From IMG/VR virus record IMGVR_UViG_3300030382_003464, positions 1 to 39,626 of that record: 39,626 nt of DNA, one strand, 5' to 3'. Positions 15,948 to 23,603 of this stretch are shown piece by piece. Positions within the stretch are counted from its first letter, which is position 1, and each line of letters opens with the position of its first letter. The stretch is from a virus. The translations under genes were made by a program, and so were the position numbers. The notes under the pieces were generated by a model. It was not told the origin of the DNA. It did no database searches and worked only from the letters and a program-made list of their open reading frames with translations.

Positions 15948-16582
15948 AGAATCCTAATTTTAATTATACAAACTTGAAAGAAAGGTCTGAAAGATATGGG
16001 ACTACTACTATTATTGGTAGAAAGTCTCAGTTTAAGGGGAATTCAGTGAGTGTATACACAGCTGAACAAAATGAGATAACTGTTGTTAACTCATATTATA
16101 CAGATCATACTAGACAAATCTATTCCATTAAAGATAACAAGACTATTATTGATTACAATATTAATGGTGGTTTTAATCTTAAATGGTTAGAAAAGAAAAT
16201 GAGAAAGACATGTATGGATTTACTTATTCATCCTGCAGCAGGTATAACTGTTGAGGTAATAATGAATAGTAATATGTGTTGTAATTTTGATTTTTATGGA
16301 TATTATTTAACACATAAAGAGAGTAAAGAAGGTCTTATGTTTCAAGGTAATATTGATAACCTTAGTAAACTAAAGGAATTGAGACATATTCTCAGTGATG
16401 TTAGAAAGATTATTAAAAGAGTTAATCTAGCAGAGTTAGTAAAACATACAATAGATTATGACACAGGTGAATTAATACAGATAGCTGAACTAATAGATCC
16501 TGAAGATCAAGGAACAAGGTTACTTATTAATTATAATAAGTTGCTGAAGTTTGACAGAAGAATGAGTGATCATTCTGAGTGA
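15944..16582 (+). CDS. Unknown 212-residue protein
   Basis: Beta-rich N-terminal half (GTTTIIGRKSQFKG, VSVYTAEQNEITVV, RQIYSIKDNKTIIDYN) and a helical C-terminal half (LKELRHILSDVRKIIKRVN, LAELVKHTIDYD). Two adjacent cysteines lie in NMCCNFDFYGYY. No catalytic motif or family recognised. Last gene of the coupled early run, followed by a clear terminator at 16592. Translation start is shared with the ATGA of the previous gene. Confidence 0.55.
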   Translation: MKNPNFNYTNLKERSERYGTTTIIGRKSQFKGNSVSVYTAEQNEITVVNSYYTDHTRQIYSIKDNKTIIDYNINGGFNLKWLEKKMRKTCMDLLIHPAAGITVEVIMNSNMCCNFDFYGYYLTHKESKEGLMFQGNIDNLSKLKELRHILSDVRKIIKRVNLAELVKHTIDYDTGELIQIAELIDPEDQGTRLLINYNKLLKFDRRMSDHSE

Positions 16583-16591
16583 GTGAATGAG

Positions 16592-16633
16592 GGAGAGAAC
16601 TTATATATGGGTTCTCTCCTTTATTCTTTTTAT
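16592..16633 (+). terminator. Intrinsic terminator after the early small-gene run
   Basis: GGAGAGAAC (16592-16600) pairs perfectly with GTTCTCTCC (16611-16619) around a 10-base loop, followed by TTTATTCTTTTT. Nine G/C-containing pairs plus an imperfect U-tract. Confidence 0.7.
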
Positions 16634-16650
16634 AAACCAAAACAAGTATT

Positions 16651-16989
16651 ATGACAGGAACATTAGATTTTGAATTGTTGGATGACCATAGGGTACCTCC
16701 AACTATTAAACCAATGATTAAGTTACATGATTTATTAGTAAAAGGATGGAGAAGAGATAAGGAAGTTAAACTACCTAAACTTATATCTAAGATGGAAAAA
16801 GGTATATCAGAACAAGTTGAAGAGATGGTTAAGATAGAAAACCAAACACAATTTGTTAGTTTAAGGTTAGTTGAAGTTCTTAATAGTATAAGAAAATTAA
16901 TTGATGAACCAACTGATGATAACATAAGAGAGGCATTGATTAAACTATTAGACAAAAGTTGTGACAAATTAGAAAAAAAATATAAGTAA
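16651..16989 (+). CDS. Unknown helical protein, 112 residues
   Basis: Mostly helical with a short ordered start (DDHRVPPTIKPMIKLHDLL) and a heptad-like middle (LISKMEKGISEQVEEMVKIE, VSLRLVEVLNSIRKLIDEP). No family recognised. Its stop overlaps the next start by one base (TAATG at 16989), so the two are co-translated. A long frame on the opposite strand is a shadow. Confidence 0.5.
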   Translation: MTGTLDFELLDDHRVPPTIKPMIKLHDLLVKGWRRDKEVKLPKLISKMEKGISEQVEEMVKIENQTQFVSLRLVEVLNSIRKLIDEPTDDNIREALIKLLDKSCDKLEKKYK

Positions 16990-17480
16990 TGGCAATAGAA
17001 TTATCAGACTCAGTATTAATAAGAATACTACGTAATCATATTAAAGAAAATATAAATAAAGATTTTGTAATAGATCTAATCAACAGTAGACTCAGTGATA
17101 TAGACAAGGGTATATTATTAGAAATATTATTAAGTGAGGATCCATTTGAATCTCTTGATCAAGATGACATAGTCTGGGTTAAGATTAATAAATATGATTC
17201 ATCACAATATGGATGTCAACAAACATTAAGAGATCTTAATTTAATTCAAGATGATTATATAGTAGGAAGAATATCTGACTCTGATAATTATGGTTCTGAT
17301 TTTGATAAGTGGCACTATAAGTTTAAGGTTGAGATACTTATACTTAGAGAAGATAAATGGATGATTAATGAAGACTTAACAGTTGATAGAAAAGACATTA
17401 AACATATCACTGATTCTAAATTAAATGATGAATTAAGAAAAGCTTACAAGAATAAGCGGACTGAAGTCATTGAAGGATAG
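16989..17480 (+). CDS. Unknown 163-residue protein
   Basis: Acidic, mixed alpha/beta. Helical start (SVLIRILRNHIKENINKDF), then a strand-rich centre around DDIVWVKINKYDSSQYG and WHYKFKVEILILREDKW. The regular run of strands could be a small barrel, but no known fold is recognised. Co-operonic with the preceding gene by one-base overlap. Confidence 0.5.
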   Translation: MAIELSDSVLIRILRNHIKENINKDFVIDLINSRLSDIDKGILLEILLSEDPFESLDQDDIVWVKINKYDSSQYGCQQTLRDLNLIQDDYIVGRISDSDNYGSDFDKWHYKFKVEILILREDKWMINEDLTVDRKDIKHITDSKLNDELRKAYKNKRTEVIEG

Positions 17481-17500
17481 CTATATTACTCCTATTTATT

Positions 17501-17857
17501 TTGAGTCAGTATAATTATTATCTAAAAGATACTCATCTTATACCACAGTTGTTATATATATTTGCAGAAACTGTTAAGGAACAAGCAAATAATAATAGCA
17601 TGTTATATCAATTAAAAAATGGAAGAACTATTGAATTATCTTTAGAACAATTCTTGGAGATGAGTGATTTAGAACTTGAGGAGTTAGAAGGATTAGGTGT
17701 ACAACATACAATGGAGATTACTAATCCATTCTATAATACTTATCAAAAGAATACAAGAGAAAAGAAAGAAGACCTAACAGATGAACATGAGTTAGGTAAG
17801 ATAAATGAAAAGGTCAGAAGAGATGACAAATACTTTCATAACAAAGATGATGATTAG
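17501..17857 (+). CDS. Unknown 118-residue acidic protein (TTG start)
   Basis: The frame has no ATG until residue 34, so the TTG at 17501 is the best start (N-terminus SQYNYYLKDTHLIPQLLYIF); the alternative is a shorter protein from SMLYQLKNGR. Contains LSLEQFLEMSDLELEELEGL, an acidic helix pair, and a charged Lys/Glu/Asp tail. No family recognised. Followed by a strong terminator at 17883. Confidence 0.45.
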   Translation: MSQYNYYLKDTHLIPQLLYIFAETVKEQANNNSMLYQLKNGRTIELSLEQFLEMSDLELEELEGLGVQHTMEITNPFYNTYQKNTREKKEDLTDEHELGKINEKVRRDDKYFHNKDDD

Positions 17858-17882
17858 ATAAACTATTCATCATTATACATAC

Positions 17883-17937
17883 AAAGGATATATTATACTA
17901 GTGATCACTATCACGGGTATGGTATGTCCTTTTTTTA
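17883..17937 (+). terminator. Strong intrinsic terminator
   Basis: AAAGGATA (17883-17890) pairs with TGTCCTTT (17925-17932; one G-U), with ATAC/GTAT and GTGAT-cact-ATCAC stacked inside, followed by a run of T to 17936. It separates the early small-gene region from the 17975 gene, which must therefore have its own promoter in the 40 bases before it. Confidence 0.75.
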
Positions 17938-17974
17938 TTCAAATCAAATTAATTAATAATCAAAAAAGAAAGCT
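17938..17974 (+). promoter_or_regulatory. AATTAATTAAT leader motif before the acidic-tailed protein gene
   Basis: After the terminator only about 37 bases remain before the ATG, and they carry AAATTAATTAATAATC. A near-identical string precedes the 18818 gene, and shorter AATTAATTAA versions precede 25756 and 29444. It may be part of a phage-specific promoter or a ribosome-recruiting A/U-rich leader; no TAnnTTTG box is present. Confidence 0.35.
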
Positions 17975-18682
17975 ATGGCTAAAGTAGAGAACAAGGTAGA
18001 GATTGTGCCTAATGATCAAGGAGCAAAAATCCGTGTATCAGTAAACAATCCAGAATACGCACATGTACTATTAGTACAAAACAAAACATGGATAGCACCA
18101 TCAGGGTGGGTACGTCAAAGACGTATGAGCACATTATTAAATGGTAAAACTGAACTCATTCAGGAGTTAGGATTAAATAAGAAGAAATATTTACCAGGTC
18201 AAATAGTTATTAAAGAACAACTTGAACCATTCTCATGTTCTTCTGATGGAGACAGAGATATTAAATATGCTGGAGATACAGGAGTCATTTGTTGTAAAGA
18301 TGGTGAAATTATATATAGAAAATGTTTCTATGATGCAAGTGGTATTGACACAGATGTATTTGTACAACATACTAATGGAGATGCAATCAGAGAAGCTAAT
18401 GCTGCTAGAGTAGAAGAGAATAAAGTAACAATGGATGATGATGCATCAATGGTTAATGGTGAAGAATTCTTTACTAAGAATGAAGAAACAGATTCAGCTC
18501 AAATAGATCTTGAAGATTCAATTGCTGAAGTAGAAGCAACAGAGAATCATAATGAAGAAGATGGAGAAACAACTGAAACAAAAGTTGTTGAAGCTGCTGA
18601 AGAAGAGGAAATAGAGGAAGAGGAAGAAGAACTAGTAGAGATAGAAGAAGATGAAGAAGATATAGAAACATTTGAAAAGTAA
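17975..18682 (+). CDS. Conserved phage protein with long acidic tail
   Basis: A 235-residue protein. Residues 1-140 form an ordered domain with IRVSVNNPEYAHVLLVQ, GWVRQRRMSTLLNGK, LPGQIVIKEQLEPF, AGDTGVICCKDGE and YRKCFYDASG. This domain is familiar from Bacteroidota phages but has no function I can name. Residues 150-235 are a highly acidic, Glu-dominated tail (EEEEIEEEEEELVEIEEDEE). Acidic tails of this kind occur in single-strand binding proteins, DNA mimics and histone-chaperone-like proteins. It is a single-gene unit between two strong terminators, indicating tightly controlled and probably high expression. Confidence 0.55.
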   Translation: MAKVENKVEIVPNDQGAKIRVSVNNPEYAHVLLVQNKTWIAPSGWVRQRRMSTLLNGKTELIQELGLNKKKYLPGQIVIKEQLEPFSCSSDGDRDIKYAGDTGVICCKDGEIIYRKCFYDASGIDTDVFVQHTNGDAIREANAARVEENKVTMDDDASMVNGEEFFTKNEETDSAQIDLEDSIAEVEATENHNEEDGETTETKVVEAAEEEEIEEEEEELVEIEEDEEDIETFEK

Positions 18683-18691
18683 AATCATATT

Positions 18692-18772
18692 AGAGGTGGT
18701 TCGGACTGCTATGTATACGCAACCATTAAACTCAAGTGGAGGAGCAGCTCAACGCTTGAACCTCTTTTTTTC
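18692..18772 (+). terminator. Three-way-junction RNA ending in an intrinsic terminator
   Basis: Base stem AGAGGT (18692-18697) with ACCTCT (18760-18765), followed by a T-rich tract. Inside are two arms: GGTT/AACC (18698-18701 and 18721-18724) with a 19-base loop containing the palindrome GTATAC, and CAAGTG/CGCTTG (18733-18738 and 18753-18758, one G-T pair) with GAG-cag-CTC at its tip. More elaborate than a simple terminator needs to be. Confidence 0.6.
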
Positions 18773-18817
18773 TTTTATATACACAATTAATTAATAACTC
18801 ACTTAGAAAATCATATC

Positions 18818-19312
18818 ATGCAATTTAATAAGGAACAAATCCAAAAAATAGAAAGAGAAAGAAGACTCAACAAACTAGAGTACCTTGGTATACTCAATGA
18901 TTACCAAACAATTACTAAAAATTTAGTACAAACTGTAATATATAGTGAACTAAATCAACAACAACATTTCTTATTTAAGAGAGTGTTACATGGTTTAAAT
19001 GTATATAAACCAATAGAATTAGAGAAGATGCACTGGGATAAAAAGAGAAGAATAAAGAAAGTATGGAGACGTGCACAAAATGTTATAAACAGTTGGAAAC
19101 AAATGATTTGTAATAAGAGATCTAATGAAATTCTTAGTATCTTTACATCAAGTAAATTAGCTAAAAGTATAATTAATACACCGGTTAATGAAACTGATGA
19201 AAAATTTATTAATGATATGCAATTAAAAACATTAGGTATAACCTATGAAGATCTTATAATTAAATTTATAAGTGAAGGATTATTACCACGTAATTATTAT
19301 AGCTTGAAATGA
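18818..19312 (+). CDS. Unknown basic helical protein, 164 residues
   Basis: Predominantly helical and basic, with KIERERRLNKLEYLGILNDY at the start and a central KKRRIKKVWRRAQNVINSWK cluster that may bind nucleic acid. The C-terminal half reads as helices separated by short loops. No family recognised. Its leader carries AATTAATTAATAACTC, nearly the same as that of the 17975 gene. Ends overlapping the HNH gene start by four bases, so they are likely co-translated. Confidence 0.5.
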   Translation: MQFNKEQIQKIERERRLNKLEYLGILNDYQTITKNLVQTVIYSELNQQQHFLFKRVLHGLNVYKPIELEKMHWDKKRRIKKVWRRAQNVINSWKQMICNKRSNEILSIFTSSKLAKSIINTPVNETDEKFINDMQLKTLGITYEDLIIKFISEGLLPRNYYSLK

Positions 19313-19725
19313 AAGCTAAACGCAAACTGTGTGTTGGCTGTGGCAAAGAGCAATTCATCTGGAAGAGTGAAGGTAGGTATAAATATTGTAAGGGATGTTG
19401 GCTAACTAAGGTCCCAACTAAACCAATCAAACGTACACCAATCAAACCATCTCAAAAACCAATGAAGAAGAAGTCATCTAAGATGAATGCTCTTGACTCA
19501 GTCTATTCACAATTAAGATATACATACCTTATAAAGTATCCATTATGTTGTGCATCATTGCCGGGTTGCACCAAGCAATCTACTGACATACATCATAAGA
19601 AAGGTAGAGGTAAATATCATAATGATCCAACAACATGGTTATCTGTTTGTAGAACATGTCATGATTGGATTGAGACACATCCAATAGAAGCAATAGAATT
19701 GAATTTATCAATTAAAAAAAATTAA
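19309..19725 (+). CDS. HNH endonuclease
   Basis: A 138-residue protein. The N-terminal CVGCGKEQF...YKYCKGCW is a zinc ribbon-like pair of CxxC knuckles; a basic Pro-rich linker follows (PIKRTPIKPSQKPMKKK). The C-terminal region carries CASLPGC, DIHHKKGRG (the HH of the ββα-metal motif) and CRTCHDWIETHP with the closing CxxCH. The whole fits the HNH family, which includes homing enzymes, packaging-associated nucleases and RecA-dependent Ref-type nucleases. Location at the head of the replication region favours recombination or host-DNA cleavage over a packaging role. No intron-like insertion around it. Confidence 0.8.
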   Translation: MKAKRKLCVGCGKEQFIWKSEGRYKYCKGCWLTKVPTKPIKRTPIKPSQKPMKKKSSKMNALDSVYSQLRYTYLIKYPLCCASLPGCTKQSTDIHHKKGRGKYHNDPTTWLSVCRTCHDWIETHPIEAIELNLSIKKN

Positions 19726-19726
19726 A

Positions 19727-19912
19727 ATGGGAAGACATAGAGCATTAGAGATATGTAGGAATATTACACAGACATTAAGTAAAGAATTACATGCAACATG
19801 TACTCAGTTTTTAAATCCAATGTTTGATAGACCTAAAGTATCTAAATCAATACTTAAAAAGCAAAAGAAAAATTTAATGAGAAAATATAATATTAATAAA
19901 GAAGAATTATAA
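19727..19912 (+). CDS. Small basic protein, 61 residues
   Basis: MGRHRALEICRNITQTLSKE followed by a Lys-rich C-terminus (KSILKKQKKNLMRKYNINKEEL). Starts one base after the HNH stop. Helical, basic, no family recognised; could be a DNA-binding accessory to its neighbours. Confidence 0.45.
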   Translation: MGRHRALEICRNITQTLSKELHATCTQFLNPMFDRPKVSKSILKKQKKNLMRKYNINKEEL

Positions 19913-19913
19913 C

Positions 19914-20231
19914 ATGCATATACCTAAAAGTGTACTAAAAAAATTAAAACTTAGAAAAGAATCTGAATTTGAAAAAGAAACTAAAGAGTTGGAAGAACTC
20001 AGAGCTATAGAAAATACTGAAAGATTCAAGGCATCTATGGATGTTGTGGATAAGGTTGGTAAAGAGATAGGAGAGATGAGAGAGTGGGCACCATATTGTA
20101 GTGATGCTAAGACATACTTTCCTTTTCCTATGGATATATTAAAGCTTACTAAAGAACAACTATTACAAATGCTTATACATTGTTATGGTACTGCTAAACA
20201 TTTAAAAGATAAGTTAGATGGGAAGAAATGA
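19914..20231 (+). CDS. Unknown helical protein upstream of the helicase
   Basis: A 105-residue protein: an amphipathic, charged N-terminal helix (LKKLKLRKESEFEKETKELE), then an ordered region WAPYCSDAKTYFPFPMDILK and a C-terminal helix LLQMLIHCYGTAKHLKDKL. It overlaps the SNF2-like helicase start by 14 bases, implying linked expression and perhaps a partner function. No family recognised. Confidence 0.45.
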   Translation: MHIPKSVLKKLKLRKESEFEKETKELEELRAIENTERFKASMDVVDKVGKEIGEMREWAPYCSDAKTYFPFPMDILKLTKEQLLQMLIHCYGTAKHLKDKLDGKK

Positions 20232-21321
20232 AGTACAACAAGATGCATTAGATATTGCTACTAGTAATAATAGATGTGGTTTGGGTATTAGTATGGGTGT
20301 TGGAAAAACTAGAATAGGAATCCAACATCTACAAGCTAACTATAATCCATTTATTAAAGCACTAGTTGTAGTACCTAAACTATCAGTGAAGAAAGCCTGG
20401 GAAGATGAGTTAAATAAAATGAATCTTACAGATAGACTAACTGATCATATTACTTATAGTACCTATCTCAGTATAAATAAGCATAATCCAAATGATTTTG
20501 ATATAGTATATTTAGATGAGTGTCATAGTCTATTAGATAATCATGAAAATTTTTTAAGCTCTTACACGGGGAAGATACTGGGACTAACTGGTACACCACC
20601 TAAAAGAAAAGGAAGTGAGAAATATAGAATGGTACAGAGATATTGTCCTATCAAATATGAATTTAGTGTTGACCAAGCATCTGATAATAAGATACTTAAC
20701 CAATATCAAATCATTATACATCACTTACGTCTATCAGGCTTGAAGACAGTAGAAAAAGTTAACAAGCAATCAGGAGGTACGTGGTATACATCTGAAATAG
20801 ATGACTATACATATAATACTAATAGGCTACAAGAAGCAGATACTATGCAAAAGAAAAAGTTTTTTGGTATCATGCGTATGAAATCCATGATGAACTATAC
20901 TACTAAAGAGTTATATGCTATAGGTATGTTAAAGCATATGGGTGACAAATGTATTGTGTTTGCTAATACACAAAAACAAGCAGATAAAATGTGTAAGTAT
21001 AGTTACCATTCAGGAAACAAAAACTCTGAAGATAACTTAGAGTTATTTAGTGATGGCAGAATTGATCAGTTATCATGTGTATTACAATTAAGTGAAGGTG
21101 TTAGTATACCTGGGCTTAAGCAAGGTATTATAATGCATGCATATGGTAATGAAAGAAAGACTGCTCAAAGAATTGGTAGACTATTAAGATTAAATCCAAC
21201 AGAGACTGCTACTTGTCATATACTTTGTTATAAAGATACACAAGATGAAAAGTGGGTAACACAAGCATTATCAGGATTTGATCAAAGTAAAATTAAATTT
21301 TATAACCCTTTAGATAATTAA
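20218..21321 (+). CDS. SNF2/DEAD-like superfamily 2 helicase
   Basis: A 367-residue helicase. Motif I GISMGVGKT (K30), motif Ia VVVPKLSVKKAW, motif II YLDECHSL (DECH at 100-103), motif III GLTGTPP, and in the second RecA domain SEGVSIPGLKQ and motif VI AQRIGRLLRL. The compact size and VVPKLS..AWEDEL fit the SNF2-like phage helicases of the UvsW type used for branch migration, fork remodelling and recombination-dependent replication. The GQ-type N-terminus (MGRNEVQQDALDIA) supports this. Upstream of the main replisome genes, in line with an early recombination/replication role. Confidence 0.8.
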   Translation: MGRNEVQQDALDIATSNNRCGLGISMGVGKTRIGIQHLQANYNPFIKALVVVPKLSVKKAWEDELNKMNLTDRLTDHITYSTYLSINKHNPNDFDIVYLDECHSLLDNHENFLSSYTGKILGLTGTPPKRKGSEKYRMVQRYCPIKYEFSVDQASDNKILNQYQIIIHHLRLSGLKTVEKVNKQSGGTWYTSEIDDYTYNTNRLQEADTMQKKKFFGIMRMKSMMNYTTKELYAIGMLKHMGDKCIVFANTQKQADKMCKYSYHSGNKNSEDNLELFSDGRIDQLSCVLQLSEGVSIPGLKQGIIMHAYGNERKTAQRIGRLLRLNPTETATCHILCYKDTQDEKWVTQALSGFDQSKIKFYNPLDN

Positions 21322-21324
21322 AAG

Positions 21325-21516
21325 ATGGATCATAAGAAAAAAATGTTAATAATGATGGGATGTATTTTAGGAGTATACTTAATTGCTATAGTAATAGGTA
21401 TAGCTTTTCTTGTATTTTTAGCAACAAGTGAATGGATTAAAGCTGGAGTAGTATTATTTATAGAACTATGTCTATTCTTTATAGGTAGAACACTTAGAAA
21501 ACAATTATGGCAATAA
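21325..21516 (+). CDS. Small membrane protein, two transmembrane segments
   Basis: A 63-residue protein. KKKMLIMMGCILGVYLIAIV and a second hydrophobic stretch (IKAGVVLFIELCLFFIG) with basic ends (RTLRKQLWQ): a two-pass hairpin. It starts three bases after the helicase stop. Function unknown; may act at the host inner membrane. Confidence 0.5.
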   Translation: MDHKKKMLIMMGCILGVYLIAIVIGIAFLVFLATSEWIKAGVVLFIELCLFFIGRTLRKQLWQ

Positions 21517-21548
21517 TATTAATGAATATTCAAAAATAAAATATAATT

Positions 21549-21767
21549 ATGGGAAAAATGAAAGAAATCTACATGAAAATGGTAGAGAAAGAACAATACG
21601 AAATGATGTATGGAATACCTCAAGAACCAATAGAAATGGATATATTATGTCCCAATTGCATGAATAAGAAATTAATGTTTAATACCTCAACAGATATAAA
21701 ATGTTCACATAATGGTTGTGGTCATGAATTTATTCTTGTAAATGCTGAAACAGTGAGATACAAGTAA
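21549..21767 (+). CDS. Small zinc-ribbon protein
   Basis: A 72-residue protein with DILCPNCMNKKLMFN and IKCSHNGCGHEFIL: CxxC separated by about 17 residues from CxxxxC, a classical zinc ribbon. The N-terminal helix (KEIYMKMVEKEQYEMMYG) precedes it. Likely a DNA-, RNA- or protein-binding adaptor. Overlaps the next start by one base (TAATG). Confidence 0.55.
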   Translation: MGKMKEIYMKMVEKEQYEMMYGIPQEPIEMDILCPNCMNKKLMFNTSTDIKCSHNGCGHEFILVNAETVRYK

Positions 21768-22192
21768 TGATCACTATCATCGTTCTCTCTGATCCAGGAG
21801 ATGAACAGCCAGGAACATATATAATAAAAACAACTATGAAACAAATATTCAATACAATACTGATCAAACGTGATAATAAGTTAGAACATACAGTAAAAGC
21901 TAAGGAAGGTATCCTTAAAGATATAATTAAAGAACTTCCTGAAGGCACTAAAATAGAAGTCTTTGCTAATACCATAGGTACAAAGGGTAGTAACGCTCAA
22001 TTAGCTAAAATTCATGCTATGATCCGGCAATTAGCCAATGATCTTGGTGAGGATCCTATAACATTAAAAGATCATGTAAAAAATCAAGCAATGATTGATA
22101 AATCATTTGCAGATTGTGATATAGAAGAATTAAATTCTATTATACAAGCTATATTGACATTAGGAGATTGGAATGGGTCTAATTTACGTTAA
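21767..22192 (+). CDS. Conserved phage protein, NinB-like candidate
   Basis: A 141-residue protein. The C-terminal two thirds carry TIGTKGSNAQLAKIHAMIRQ, ANDLGEDPITLKDHVK and KSFADCDIEELNSIIQAIL, a pattern shared by recombination-region proteins that resemble lambda NinB (ssDNA-binding, recombination mediator). I consider that similarity suggestive rather than proven. The N-terminal 23 residues (ITIIVLSDPGDEQPG) may be an extension: the ATG at 21767 couples to the upstream stop, but a second ATG at residue 24 (MKQIFNTILI) is also a sensible start. Its 3' end overlaps the convergent minus-strand gene by 4 bases. Confidence 0.5.
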   Translation: MITIIVLSDPGDEQPGTYIIKTTMKQIFNTILIKRDNKLEHTVKAKEGILKDIIKELPEGTKIEVFANTIGTKGSNAQLAKIHAMIRQLANDLGEDPITLKDHVKNQAMIDKSFADCDIEELNSIIQAILTLGDWNGSNLR

Positions 22193-22905
22193 AATTTTTC
22201 CATTTTACCTTCCATTCCTTTTTGTTTTCTTATAGGTATAACATAATCAGTTGGATTAATGAGTTCTTCATCTATAATTTCACCTTCTTCAAGTTTTATA
22301 CCAAATCTACCTTGAAGTTCATCTTCAGCAGAATGACTTGTATCAACACTTTTCATATCATGTTTTTTAAGATATTCAGCATCAATAACTAATCCACCAG
22401 TTTTTTCATCAACTCTAAGGCCCATACGGTTAGCTAATTCTGTTTCATCAAGAGGATCAACACCAGTAGCATCGTCTCTTTTATCTAACTGCATTGCTTC
22501 ATCAAATGCTTTAAACCATTCTGCTTTATCAGCTACTCTAGATTTCTTTTGTGTAACTCCAGCAACATTAATAGTATTTAATAAAGTCATTACTGCCCAT
22601 ACACAAGTTTCATATCTAGTAATTTTATTAGGTGGTATATCTTTAAAGTTATCTTTAATCCTATATAGAGCTCTAATAACTCTAAATGATTCTTCATTTT
22701 CCATTAGATACTCTAATCCTAATCTTAATGCATTAACAAATTCACCATTAAGATTAACTTGTACTATCTCAGTATCAGGTAAATATGTAAAACAATCATC
22801 AGGAAGTTTTTTTATTTCTTTAAGTTGTTCTAAAAATTGTGGAGAAGCATTTTCAAGTAATTTTTCCTCACCTTTTTTTAATTTTCTTGTTGTCTTTTTT
22901 GCCAT
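22189..22905 (-). CDS. Isolated minus-strand conserved phage protein
   Basis: A 238-residue soluble protein embedded in the plus-strand block. Basic start MAKKTTRKLKKGEEKLLE, helical middle with LRLGLEYLMENEESFRVIRAL, RIKDNFKDIPPNKIT and AVMTLLNTINVAGVTQKK, and an acidic C-terminal half. The central helix block is familiar from phages of aquatic bacteria without a function. It has its own promoter, sharing an 18-base string with the late-region promoter at 5844, so it probably belongs to the minus-strand (late) programme. Candidate virion or assembly factor by regulation only. Confidence 0.55.
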   Translation of the reverse strand: MAKKTTRKLKKGEEKLLENASPQFLEQLKEIKKLPDDCFTYLPDTEIVQVNLNGEFVNALRLGLEYLMENEESFRVIRALYRIKDNFKDIPPNKITRYETCVWAVMTLLNTINVAGVTQKKSRVADKAEWFKAFDEAMQLDKRDDATGVDPLDETELANRMGLRVDEKTGGLVIDAEYLKKHDMKSVDTSHSAEDELQGRFGIKLEEGEIIDEELINPTDYVIPIRKQKGMEGKMEKF

Positions 22906-22928
22906 GATTTTTTATTATTTCTATAGTA

Positions 22929-22936
22929 CAAAGATA
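22929..22936 (-). promoter_or_regulatory. Promoter of the isolated minus-strand gene (TATCTTTG)
   Basis: Minus-strand TATCTTTG fits TAnnTTTG and sits 24 bases from the ATG at 22905. A TTG (in CATTGG) lies 19 bases further upstream, the proper place for a -33 element, making this the best complete promoter in the window. The string TTTTTTTGTATCTTTGTA is identical to that at 5844. Confidence 0.65.
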
Positions 22937-22968
22937 CAAAAAAATTACTATAATCCAATGATAATTAG

Positions 22969-22976
22969 TATATTTG
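22969..22976 (+). promoter_or_regulatory. Divergent promoter of the core replication operon (TATATTTG)
   Basis: Plus-strand TATATTTG fits TAnnTTTG, 22 bases before the ATG at 22998. The -33 area holds only TTAC at about 20 bases distance. It faces away from the 22929 promoter, so the 92-base gap is a compact divergent promoter pair. Confidence 0.5.
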
Positions 22977-22997
22977 TAAATCCAAAAACCAACACAT

Positions 22998-23603
22998 ATG
23001 TTAGAACTTTTGCAAGAAATGCTGAAGGATAAGATTACACCAAATCAACTCCTTCTTTTATATGGACTTGATGAGTCTATACACTTTCCACAAATTAATC
23101 CACATCTAGAAGTGAAGGGATTAAAAAAAGAAGGATATATAATTATGAATGAAGACATTGATACTGGTGCAGAACTGACTATCAAAGGCAGACAATTGAA
23201 AATAAAGTATGATAATTATTTTCTTAAATCAAAAAAGAAAACTAATTCTATTCTAATGGGTAAGGATTATATCAAAAAAGTAGAAGAATATAGAGAAATA
23301 TTTCCTGCAAAAAAATTACCAAGTGGTAAGCCTGCAAGAGTAAATGTTAAAACATTAACAAAGAACTTTACATGGTTCTTTAATGAATATAATGTAACAT
23401 GGAATCAAGTAATAACTGCTACTAAAAGATATGTAAATGAGTATGAAGTAAATGATTTTATGTACATGCAAACAAGTCAATATTTTATATGTAAATCAAG
23501 TCAAAATAAAATTAAACAATCACAACTCATGGACTATGTTGATATGATCAAAGATGGAATAGATGATGATGATATTAACCATTTTAAAGAGAAAGTAGTA
23601 TGA
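22998..23603 (+). CDS. Helicase-associated replication protein (candidate loader/organiser)
   Basis: A 201-residue protein. N-terminal winged-helix-like region (KDKITPNQLLLLYGLDESI, LKKEGYIIMNED, LTIKGRQL), then a C-terminal domain with PSGKPARVNVKTLTKNFTWF and ATKRYVNEYEVNDFMYMQ. It precedes the DnaB-like helicase with a 4-base overlap. An N-terminal winged helix plus that neighbour suggests an initiator or helicase-loader function; there is no P-loop, so it is not a DnaC-type ATPase. Inference from context. Confidence 0.5.
   Translation: MLELLQEMLKDKITPNQLLLLYGLDESIHFPQINPHLEVKGLKKEGYIIMNEDIDTGAELTIKGRQLKIKYDNYFLKSKKKTNSILMGKDYIKKVEEYREIFPAKKLPSGKPARVNVKTLTKNFTWFFNEYNVTWNQVITATKRYVNEYEVNDFMYMQTSQYFICKSSQNKIKQSQLMDYVDMIKDGIDDDDINHFKEKVV

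Noticed and set aside
16527-16967. A 146-residue frame on the minus strand opposite the 16651-16989 gene
   Set aside because: It lies antisense to a gene with coupled neighbours, has the Ser/Leu-rich composition of a shadow frame, and no leader or promoter.
18474-18671. Leu-rich minus-strand frame opposite the acidic tail
   Set aside because: Antisense of a GAA/GAG-rich stretch automatically yields a poly-Leu/Phe frame.
18692-18772. tRNA or known small ribozyme in the junction with GGTTCGG
   Set aside because: GGTTC here is part of an arm, not a T-arm; there is no 7-bp acceptor stem or anticodon arm. I also looked for hammerhead CUGAUGA/GAAA core bases and found none.
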